A DNA stretch of 6,966 nucleotides from Candidatus Harrisonbacteria bacterium (GTDB lineage: Bacteria; Patescibacteriota; Minisyncoccia; UBA6257; UBA11618), in assembly GCA_023244865.1 (NCBI GenBank), contig JAHFLM010000045.1:1-6966 (forward strand), given 5' to 3'. Shown piece after piece: positions 1 through 4,027 of this stretch. Numbering within the stretch: the stretch's first letter is position 1; the number at the start of each line of letters is the position of its first letter. A program made the translations under genes and the position numbers. A model generated the notes under the pieces. The model was given only the letters and a program-made list of their open reading frames with translations. It was not told the origin of the DNA and did no database searches.

Positions 1-19
1 AATTTATTTTTTTTATTAT

Positions 20-142
20 TGTCATTCAGAGTCCAATTCCGTTCGATTTCTTATTTTTATAAGAATCGATTCGGAATTGAGACGTGGAATCTATTCAATA
101 TGGATAAAAAATAAATCAAATAAAGTTTGCCTCTGAATGACA
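20..142. repeat. MITE-like palindromic element, full-length copy with 12-bp terminal inverted repeats
   Basis: The element begins with TGTCATTCAGAG (20-31) and ends with its exact reverse complement CTCTGAATGACA (131-142). Inside lies a long imperfect hairpin: 34-41 pairs with 72-79, 43-48 with 64-69, and 50-54 with 59-63, around a TTTT loop. Positions 20-101 recur without a mismatch, inverted, at 3552-3633. No transposase is present and I see no clear target-site duplication, so 'MITE-like' is inferred from architecture only. It lies just past the stop of the leftward pseudouridine synthase gene, where no separate U-tract terminator is visible, so its hairpin may also shape that 3' end. Confidence 0.75.
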
Positions 143-160
143 GGGGCGACGAATTTAAGA

Positions 161-892
161 TTAACTAAGCGATTCCAACAACCCACTCAAGTCTTCTGGC
201 AACGGAGCTTCGAATTTGAGACGAGAGCCGGCTTGATCGGTAAATTCTAAGCTAGAAGCGTGGAGAAATTGGCGAGGGAATTTTATGCTTGGCTTCTTTT
301 TACCATAGAGAGAATCGCCTACTATCGGGCAATTGATGGCGGCGAGATGGACACGGATTTGATGGGTGCGGCCTGTTTCTGGAATAACTTCTATGAGGGC
401 GAATTTTGGGTCAGATGCCGTCGCATTAACTCCGGCATGACAAAGAGAAAAGGTTTTTAAAACGTTATAGTTGGTCTTGGCGGACTTAACCATTTTTACA
501 TTACCATGCGTGGTGTGGACGGTGCGTTTGACCGTGCCACTTTTTAAGCCAATTGGTAAATCGATAAAGCCTGAAAAATCTTTAGGTAGGCCTTCGGTTA
601 AGGCTAAATAGATTTTAGTAAAATGATGCTCTTTAAAAAGATTTTTGTAATAATCAAAACTCACCTGATTTTTAGTAACCAAAAGAATACCGGAAGTTTC
701 TTTATCTAGGCGATGGACTAAGCCGGGGCGAAAGTTAGGTTCGTCCCCCACCCCCTTAATTTCTGGATAATTTTCTAAGAGCCAATCAACAAGTGATGGT
801 TCTTTGTGAGCCTCATCGCTGTGAACTAAAAGGCCGGCTGGTTTATTTAAAATTAAAAAATCTTTGGTTTCGTAGATGAGATGAGGGGTCAT
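161..892 (-). CDS. RluA-family RNA pseudouridine synthase
   Basis: A 243-aa enzyme predicted to isomerise uridine to pseudouridine in rRNA or tRNA. The N-terminus (LIYETKDFLILNKPAG, about residues 5-20) is the usual RluA-family opening. The catalytic motif HRLDKETSG is at 60-68, with Asp63 as the expected nucleophile. The late motif GRTHQIRVHL followed by GDSLYG completes the fold. There is no N-terminal S4 domain, so it resembles the short RluA type more than RluC/RluD; the target site cannot be read from sequence. A longer reading frame opens at 937, but those 15 codons lie inside tRNA-Val, so the ATG at 892 is chosen. That ATG follows the tRNA CCA with no gap, leaving no room for a Shine-Dalgarno sequence; a leaderless mRNA after tRNA processing is inferred. 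Family call very sure, start fairly sure. Confidence 0.95.
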   Translation of the reverse strand: MTPHLIYETKDFLILNKPAGLLVHSDEAHKEPSLVDWLLENYPEIKGVGDEPNFRPGLVHRLDKETSGILLVTKNQVSFDYYKNLFKEHHFTKIYLALTEGLPKDFSGFIDLPIGLKSGTVKRTVHTTHGNVKMVKSAKTNYNVLKTFSLCHAGVNATASDPKFALIEVIPETGRTHQIRVHLAAINCPIVGDSLYGKKKPSIKFPRQFLHASSLEFTDQAGSRLKFEAPLPEDLSGLLESLS

Positions 893-967
893 TGGTGCGC
901 TCACGAAGGATTGAACTTCGGACCCTTTGCGTGTCATGCAAATGCTCTACCACTGAGCTATGAGCGC
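893..967 (-). tRNA. trnV: tRNA-Val (anticodon GAC), CCA encoded
   Basis: A full cloverleaf reads on the minus strand. The acceptor GCGCTCA pairs with TGAGCGC. The D-stem is GCTC/GAGC. The anticodon stem TTTGC/GCAAA closes the loop ATGACAC, giving anticodon GAC (933-935) for GUC/GUU valine codons. The T-stem is CGAAG/CTTCG with loop TTCAATC. The discriminator is A and CCA is encoded. The 3' A abuts the ATG of the RluA-family gene, so the two are almost certainly co-transcribed. Confidence 0.97.
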
Positions 968-981
968 AGAATCGTTCCATT

Positions 982-1011
982 ATTATGCCCTGAAATAACC
1001 CTAAAAAGCAA
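982..1011 (-). promoter_or_regulatory. Possible promoter for tRNA-Val and the pseudouridine synthase
   Basis: On the minus strand a CATAAT -10 (982-987; 5 of 6 consensus) follows a weak TTGCTT -35 (1006-1011) with an 18-bp spacer. Transcription would start near 975, leaving a leader of about 8 nt before the mature tRNA. The -35 is poor, so this is tentative. Confidence 0.4.
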
Positions 1012-1033
1012 GGCACGCACCTTGTTTTTTTTT
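1003..1033. terminator. Hairpin with T tracts on both sides, between divergent tRNA genes
   Basis: CAAGG (1009-1013) pairs with CCTTG (1020-1024) around a CACGCA loop, extended by a G-U and A-T pairs. A run of nine T follows on the plus strand and a run of five T on the minus strand, so it reads as a bidirectional intrinsic terminator. No obvious transcript from either side needs terminating here, and the -35 regions of both tRNA promoters overlap it, so its role may be insulation or promoter structure. Confidence 0.55.
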
Positions 1034-1049
1034 GGTTTTTCATTATAAT
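1022..1049 (+). promoter_or_regulatory. Promoter for tRNA-Tyr
   Basis: A perfect TATAAT -10 lies at 1044-1049 with a partial TTGTTT -35 at 1022-1027 (16-bp spacer) inside the hairpin's T tract. The -10 ends only 6 nt before the first base of the mature tRNA, so transcription should begin at or within a few bases of tRNA position 1. Confidence 0.65.
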
Positions 1050-1055
1050 TTCTGT

Positions 1056-1138
1056 GGGTGCGTCGCATAGCGGCAATTGCATGTGGCTGTAGACCACACG
1101 ACTTTACGTCTCCGGGGGTTCGAGTCCCTCCGCACCCA
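1056..1138 (+). tRNA. trnY: tRNA-Tyr (anticodon GTA), long variable arm, CCA not encoded
   Basis: The acceptor GGGTGCG (1056-1062) pairs with CGCACCC (1131-1137). The D-stem is GCA/TGC. The anticodon stem TGTGG/CCACA closes loop CTGTAGA with anticodon GTA at 1089-1091. A 15-nt variable arm (1099-1113) holds a GAC/GTC stem, as expected for a bacterial class II tRNA-Tyr. The T-stem is GGGGG/CCCTC with loop TTCGAGT, and the discriminator is A. The following bases are CAG, so CCA must be added enzymatically, unlike the neighbouring tRNA-Val. Flanking bases 1051-1055 can pair with 1138-1142 and extend the acceptor helix. Confidence 0.96.
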
Positions 1139-1163
1139 CAGATAATAAAATACTCCTCAAACC

Positions 1164-1288
1164 GTCATCCCGGAGTACTCAGGAGTTTATCCTGTGGGAG
1201 GATCTCATTAATCTTAAATATTATAATAGTTTTTAATGTACTGGATCCCGCATCATTTCCGATTGAGTACAATCGGGTGCGGGATGAC
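1164..1288. repeat. Second MITE-like element, GTCATCCCG terminal inverted repeats
   Basis: Starts with GTCATCCCG (1164-1172) and ends with CGGGATGAC (1280-1288). The left half holds a small CAGGA/TCCTG hairpin. The right half holds a long one: ATCCCGCA (1245-1252) with TGCGGGAT (1278-1285), then CCGATTG (1259-1265) with CAATCGG (1270-1276) around an AGTA loop. The right half recurs in altered form at 5450-5489. Its length (125 bp) and GTCAT ends resemble the 20-142 element, but the sequence differs. It contains no gene and fills most of the space between tRNA-Tyr and the next terminator. Confidence 0.65.
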
Positions 1289-1300
1289 AAGGTGGGTAAT

Positions 1301-1335
1301 AAAAAAATCCCCGACCGTGAAGCGATCGAGGATTT
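1301..1335 (-). terminator. Intrinsic terminator of the small-membrane-protein/propeller operon
   Basis: On the minus strand AAATCCTCGA (1335-1326) pairs with TCGGGGATTT (1314-1305), ten pairs with one G-U, around an 11-nt loop, followed by a run of T (1307-1301). It lies about 30 bp after the stop of the propeller gene and closes the leftward transcription unit. Confidence 0.8.
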
Positions 1336-1363
1336 GAGAAACTGACAAACGAAACGAGAAAGC

Positions 1364-2368
1364 TCACTCTTTGCGAAGACGATCGTGACCGTCGAGCTTG
1401 GGGTGAGTTTTTATGACCTGCACCTTGCCAGACTTGCTGCCGACCGTGAAGAGTTCACCGTCGGGTGAGAAGGCTGAAGCAGTTGCCTCATCACCTTTCT
1501 CAAAACTAGTCCACAGAGCGAGATTACCGCTCTCGTTGTAAACTCTGGCTTGGCAGCCAATTAGGAAGCTAACGAACCCGTCTTTTGCCACAAAGTGATG
1601 TGGCAACTGACCGTTAGATTTCTCCTGATCGCCGTTTTTGGATTTGAGCTGCTGGTCTTTCAACAATAAACTAAAATCCAAACACCTTTGCCCTGAGTTA
1701 ATAACTAGTTTTGCCTCACTGTAAGAATCAACAAGCTTGAGATCGCTCTCAAACCTCTTGGACTTACAGTTCTTAAACACGGCAACGAGCGAGCCGCCGT
1801 CTTCCCAGAACAACTGGTTGGGCTGAGGGCCGCCGAAGTATTCGGAAGCGGTACATTGCTGCACCCTTCCTTTTTCGTCGTGGTCGAACACTAAGATGCG
1901 GGATTGCAGCTTCTCGAGAATCGAAACCGCGAGGCGGCCGTCATCTGAAAGAGCGATGGCTGACAATGGAGCGAATTCGAAACTTTTGATCGACCACAGA
2001 AGCGGCTGAGCATTAGTGTCGAAAATCTCGTACATGCCAGAAGCGCCTTCGACGTTAATCTTCGTGATCCCGATCACTCGGGGCACGATCCCTTGGTAAC
2101 TCGTAGTGAGAGCGACGACCTTGCGGCTGTCGCCCAACACTTGGCGAGTTTGTCCATCACTCACGTCATAAGACTCGAGGCCTTCGTTCCGACCGATCAG
2201 GAGATCGTTTTTGGAAGCGAAGGCGAGAGCGGTGACGCTGTTGGGTTCTGGTTCTTCACCCCTACACATTTGGGAGAAGAAAGCGAAACCAAGGAAGAAG
2301 GCGATGATCGCCCAGAGAGGCCAACTAGATCGCAAACCTTGCAAAAATTCGGCGTAAAGCTTTCGCAT
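1364..2368 (-). CDS. Membrane-anchored WD40-like beta-propeller protein, unknown function
   Basis: A 334-aa protein. Residues about 15-33 form one hydrophobic helix (WPLWAIIAFFLGFAFF) after a basic N-terminus, so it is probably a signal anchor with the rest outside the cell. The remainder contains degenerate WD40/quinoprotein-like blades: around 44-75 (SVTALAF...GLESYDVSDGQT), 135-162 (LSAIALSDDGRLAVS...ILVFD), 186-198, and the clearest at 296-320 (ASAFSPDGELFTVGSKSGKV). No catalytic motif is visible, so a binding or scaffold role is inferred. The start at 2368 has an AAGGA SD 8 nt upstream. It is the last gene of a four-gene leftward operon, 45 bp after the 44-aa gene. Its bases look more GC-rich than the flanking genes. 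Protein certain to be real, fold likely, function unknown. Confidence 0.85.
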   Translation of the reverse strand: MRKLYAEFLQGLRSSWPLWAIIAFFLGFAFFSQMCRGEEPEPNSVTALAFASKNDLLIGRNEGLESYDVSDGQTRQVLGDSRKVVALTTSYQGIVPRVIGITKINVEGASGMYEIFDTNAQPLLWSIKSFEFAPLSAIALSDDGRLAVSILEKLQSRILVFDHDEKGRVQQCTASEYFGGPQPNQLFWEDGGSLVAVFKNCKSKRFESDLKLVDSYSEAKLVINSGQRCLDFSLLLKDQQLKSKNGDQEKSNGQLPHHFVAKDGFVSFLIGCQARVYNESGNLALWTSFEKGDEATASAFSPDGELFTVGSKSGKVQVIKTHPKLDGHDRLRKE

Positions 2369-2413
2369 GACAGGATTCCTTGAGCTGGGGAGTTTTCAAG
2401 ACTCCGACAATTT

Positions 2414-2548
2414 TCAGAAATGGGAGATGGAGTCCATGACTTCATAAATCCCGACGATGACTGCAAGTGCTGCAAGCCATTGGATAGCCTGAGGCACTAG
2501 GGCGTAAGCCACGAAAAACCAGAAGCGAGACACTTTGTAGCGACTCAT
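2414..2548 (-). CDS. Small membrane protein, 44 aa
   Basis: ATG at 2548 to TGA at 2414. The protein begins MSRYKVSRFWFF and has a hydrophobic stretch about residues 9-37, enough for one or a tight pair of helices, with a basic N-terminus suggesting N-in. It ends GIYEVMDSISHF. A GAGAGGAC SD lies just upstream, inside the end of the preceding 52-aa gene. Its ATGA overlaps that gene's stop by 4 nt, indicating translational coupling. The G-x-x-E-[LV]-MD segment near its end matches one in the 52-aa protein, suggesting related helices. No known family recognised. Confidence 0.75.
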   Translation of the reverse strand: MSRYKVSRFWFFVAYALVPQAIQWLAALAVIVGIYEVMDSISHF

Positions 2549-2703
2549 TTTGTCCTCTCTCTAGTTTCACTCACGGTGGACTCACGATCTTTGAGATCCA
2601 TGAGTTCCATAACACCGATGAGTAATGCACTTCCTAAAAACAGAAGGCTGAGACTTGGAAGTAAGCCGCAACCACACACCACGTAAATCAGATACTTCAT
2701 CAT
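2545..2703 (-). CDS. Small membrane protein, 52 aa
   Basis: Starts ATG ATG at 2703 with a GGGAG SD 8 nt upstream. MMKYLIYVVCGCG opens a long hydrophobic stretch (about 4-33) with C10 and C12, which could hold one long or two short helices. GVMELMD follows, then a charged tail (KDRESTVSETRERTK). Both ends overlap neighbours by 4 nt (ATGA), so it is the middle of a tightly coupled cassette. The cysteines do not form a standard lipobox. No known family recognised. Confidence 0.75.
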   Translation of the reverse strand: MMKYLIYVVCGCGLLPSLSLLFLGSALLIGVMELMDLKDRESTVSETRERTK

Positions 2704-2879
2704 TTGATAGTCTCCCAGTTTTTGGGTCGCGTAGTCATGACCTCATGGTGAGATCGACTACTAGAAATGGGTTTACCGATTTGGCTAATGCTCCAGAAGA
2801 AGCCAGCCATCATTAAGACGATTCCCAGTGACACGAGTAACTCAAACCAATCAGCTGACTGACGATTTACACGACTCAT
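2700..2879 (-). CDS. Small single-pass membrane protein, 59 aa, first gene of the operon
   Basis: ATG at 2879 follows a good SD (AAAGGA, 6 nt spacer). The layout is a short polar, basic N-terminus (MSRVNRQSADW), one helix at about 12-31 (FELLVSLGIVLMMAGFFWSI), and a 28-residue polar tail with an HH pair. The stop overlaps the next start as ATGA. It is the first gene after a strong promoter, so it should be among the best expressed here. Function not recognised; a membrane-complex subunit is the obvious guess from context. Confidence 0.75.
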   Translation of the reverse strand: MSRVNRQSADWFELLVSLGIVLMMAGFFWSISQIGKPISSSRSHHEVMTTRPKNWETIK

Positions 2880-2915
2880 ACGATTCCTTTCGTTTGTTTT
2901 TGAATCAAAGGACGG

Positions 2916-2934
2916 AAAGGTCTAAGTGACCTTT
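2916..2934 (-). promoter_or_regulatory. Perfect inverted repeat at the transcription start of the leftward operon
   Basis: AAAGGTC and GACCTTT, seven perfect pairs with a 5-nt spacer. With the -10 at 2943-2948, transcription should start near 2936, so this dyad covers about +2 to +20. It may be an operator or a 5'-terminal stabilising hairpin; no T tract follows, so it is not a terminator. Confidence 0.5.
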
Positions 2935-2942
2935 ATGCCTAG

Positions 2943-2972
2943 ATTATATCATATAATATATGGTTTTGTCAA
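2943..2972 (-). promoter_or_regulatory. Strong promoter of the leftward small-membrane-protein operon
   Basis: On the minus strand a perfect TTGACA (2967-2972), an 18-bp spacer, and a perfect TATAAT (2943-2948) preceded by TGA, an extended -10. This is the best sigma-70-type promoter in the window and reads into the 59-aa gene with a leader of about 57 nt. Confidence 0.85.
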
Positions 2973-3003
2973 TCCTATTGGATAGCCGTGCATCCAACAG
3001 GAT
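2972..3003. promoter_or_regulatory. 32-bp dyad between the divergent promoters
   Basis: ATCCT (2972-2976) and TTGGAT (2978-2983) mirror ATCCAA (2992-2997) and AGGAT (2999-3003) around an 8-bp centre, with one mismatch between the two blocks. It touches the leftward -35 and lies about 40 bp upstream of the rightward -35. No T tract follows on either strand, so an operator for shared control is more likely than a terminator; this is inference. Confidence 0.45.
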
Positions 3004-3044
3004 AAATAGATAAAAGGCCTTAAAAGCTGGGTTTTTAATTAACA

Positions 3045-3074
3045 TTGACTTTATAGGCTTTTTTGTGGTATAAT
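3045..3074 (+). promoter_or_regulatory. Strong promoter of the rightward 114-aa membrane-anchored protein gene
   Basis: TTGACT (3045-3050), an 18-bp spacer, and TATAAT (3069-3074) preceded by TGG, an extended -10. It has the same design as the divergent leftward promoter. The leader is about 70 nt and contains a small CAGGC/GCCTG hairpin (3091-3107) of unknown role. Confidence 0.85.
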
Positions 3075-3149
3075 TAAGGTAGAACACAAACAGGCCGCGT
3101 GTGCCTGAAAAAGTGAGTTTCTGAAGTATCTCAAGACTAGGGAGTGATG

Positions 3150-3494
3150 ATGAAGACTTCTTTCTTGCTACCTGCAATCGGATCGTTTCTGGGAACAATT
3201 CTTGCAATTCTGATCTTTGGCCAACAATGTCAAGAACCCCAAAGCCAGAACAAGAAACCAGAGAAAACCTACTCGGTACTTCAGATCAGCAATGAAAGGC
3301 TGGTTTTGGGATGGGGCGAACGGCAGACTGAACGCTACTATGATTTAGTTGTTGCTGAAAAAACAGACGATGAGACAGAAAATGGCTACGGCGGAATTCG
3401 TAGAAAAGTGAAAGTTAGGTGGCCCAATAAACCAGAGAAGATACCAAACGAGATTCGGCTAATTGAAGAGATCCGAGCTGAGGTCGTCGACTGA
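3150..3494 (+). CDS. Small membrane-anchored protein of unknown function, 114 aa
   Basis: MKTSFLLPAIGSFLGTILAI opens one hydrophobic helix (about 4-24), then Gln/Lys-rich linker residues and a charged soluble domain of about 75 residues (YSVLQISNERLVLGWG ... KVKVRWPNKPEKIPNEIRLI). The only early cysteine (FGQQC) does not fit a lipobox, so a signal anchor is preferred. The start is ambiguous: GTG 3144, ATG 3147 and ATG 3150 are consecutive codons. ATG 3150 is chosen because GGGAG (3140-3144) would overlap or crowd the other two. It has its own strong promoter and terminator, divergent from the small-membrane-protein operon, which suggests the two units work together. No known family recognised. 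Confidence 0.8.
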   Translation: MKTSFLLPAIGSFLGTILAILIFGQQCQEPQSQNKKPEKTYSVLQISNERLVLGWGERQTERYYDLVVAEKTDDETENGYGGIRRKVKVRWPNKPEKIPNEIRLIEEIRAEVVD

Positions 3495-3514
3495 AAAAAG
3501 TTGCCTCAAATCTT

Positions 3515-3549
3515 AAGCCCCGGTGAAATACCCGGGGCTTTTTGTTTTT
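3515..3549 (+). terminator. Intrinsic terminator of the rightward gene
   Basis: AAGCCCCGG (3515-3523) pairs perfectly with CCGGGGCTT (3532-3540) around TGAAATAC, followed by a T-rich tract. It is GC-rich and strong, 20 bp after the stop codon. Confidence 0.92.
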
Positions 3550-3551
3550 AA

Positions 3552-3633
3552 ATATTGAATAGATTCCACGTCTCAATTCCGAATCGATTCTTATAAAAAT
3601 AAGAAATCGAACGGAATTGGACTCTGAATGACA
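3552..3633. repeat. Inverted, shortened copy of the 20-142 repeat element
   Basis: Exact reverse complement of 20-101 over 82 bp with no mismatch. It carries the TGTCATTCAGAG end (as CTCTGAATGACA, 3622-3633) and the internal hairpin, but the other 41 bp and the second terminal repeat are absent. It sits precisely between two convergent terminators and disrupts no gene. Confidence 0.9.
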
Positions 3634-3637
3634 GTTT

Positions 3638-3669
3638 AAAAAAACCAGTCACATTGCGTGGCTGGTTTT
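3638..3669 (-). terminator. Intrinsic terminator of the zinc-ribbon gene
   Basis: On the minus strand AAAACCAGCCAC pairs with GTGACTGGTTTT (one G-U) around GCAAT, ending in a run of seven T (3644-3638). The TAA stop codon of the gene (3670-3668) overlaps the base of the stem, so terminator and coding end are fused. Confidence 0.88.
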
Positions 3670-3955
3670 AGATTACTGGGAGCTCGTAGAGAAGATGATA
3701 GGCATGGTCCATTCGGAAACATATGGGACGATCACCATTGGGACAGTCGTGAGGAATATTACAAAGAATACAATGGCCACCATCCAAAATAATCATTCCA
3801 TCACAATTATGGCAGCGAATTATTAATTTTTGCTTGGCTTCGTGGGGACAATGGCCCTCACAGGGAAAGGGTCCGTCAGTTTGCCAAAAAAGTCTACAGG
3901 TCTTGTCCGGACAAAGGATATAGGTAACTCTAGACTTCAACTCACTCACTTTCAT
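3668..3955 (-). CDS. Cysteine-rich zinc-ribbon-like protein, 95 aa
   Basis: Ten cysteines lie in five pairs: C15/C20, C32/C36, C48/C51, C62/C65 and C71/C79. C48-x2-C51 and C62-x2-C65, ten residues apart, make a standard zinc ribbon, and extra His (H38, H49, H61, H69) could also ligate metal. No membrane segment or signal is seen, so it is probably cytoplasmic. It could bind nucleic acid or protein; no catalytic motif is visible. The start at 3955 has an AGGAGA SD (3962-3967) at 6 nt. The SD can be hidden in a 5' hairpin, see the feature at 3962-4001. It is divergent from the dihydrouridine synthase gene, 72 bp apart. Specific family not recognised. Confidence 0.82.
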   Translation of the reverse strand: MKVSELKSRVTYILCPDKTCRLFWQTDGPFPCEGHCPHEAKQKLIIRCHNCDGMIILDGGHCILCNIPHDCPNGDRPICFRMDHAYHLLYELPVI

Positions 3956-3961
3956 GATAGA

Positions 3962-4001
3962 TCTCCTAAAAAGAGCTGGCTTAGTTTAGCTCCTTAGGAG
4001 A
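3962..4001 (-). promoter_or_regulatory. 5' hairpin that can sequester the Shine-Dalgarno of the zinc-ribbon gene
   Basis: TCTCCTAA (3962-3969) is the exact complement of TTAGGAGA (3994-4001), and GAGCT (3973-3977) of AGCTC (3988-3992), forming a stem of 8 + 5 pairs with a small internal loop and a 10-nt loop. In the leftward transcript the AGGAGA SD lies wholly inside the 8-bp stem. This suggests control of translation by an RNA fold, if transcription starts upstream of 4001; no clear promoter was found to prove that. Confidence 0.55.
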
Positions 4002-4027
4002 GACTGGTAAATGGGGGTAATTTTGTT

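Noticed and set aside
893..937. Longer pseudouridine synthase start at 937
   Set aside because: The added 15 codons lie entirely within tRNA-Val and do not resemble the family N-terminus, which fits the ATG at 892.
1056..1138. tRNA-Tyr as an integration site for the 1301-3549 module
   Set aside because: No duplicate of the tRNA 3' end is found to the right and no integrase is encoded; the adjacency alone is not evidence.
1058..1345. Plus-strand open frame of 95 codons
   Set aside because: It runs through tRNA-Tyr, the 1164-1288 repeat and a terminator; no SD and no protein-like pattern.
2093..2475. Open frames on both strands over the start of the propeller gene
   Set aside because: They are alternate-frame shadows of the propeller gene, with no SD or recognisable domain; the signal-anchor start at 2368 explains the region.
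2944..3207. Minus-strand open frame of 87 codons
   Set aside because: It crosses both divergent promoters and the start of the rightward gene, and has a low-complexity composition, so it is chance.
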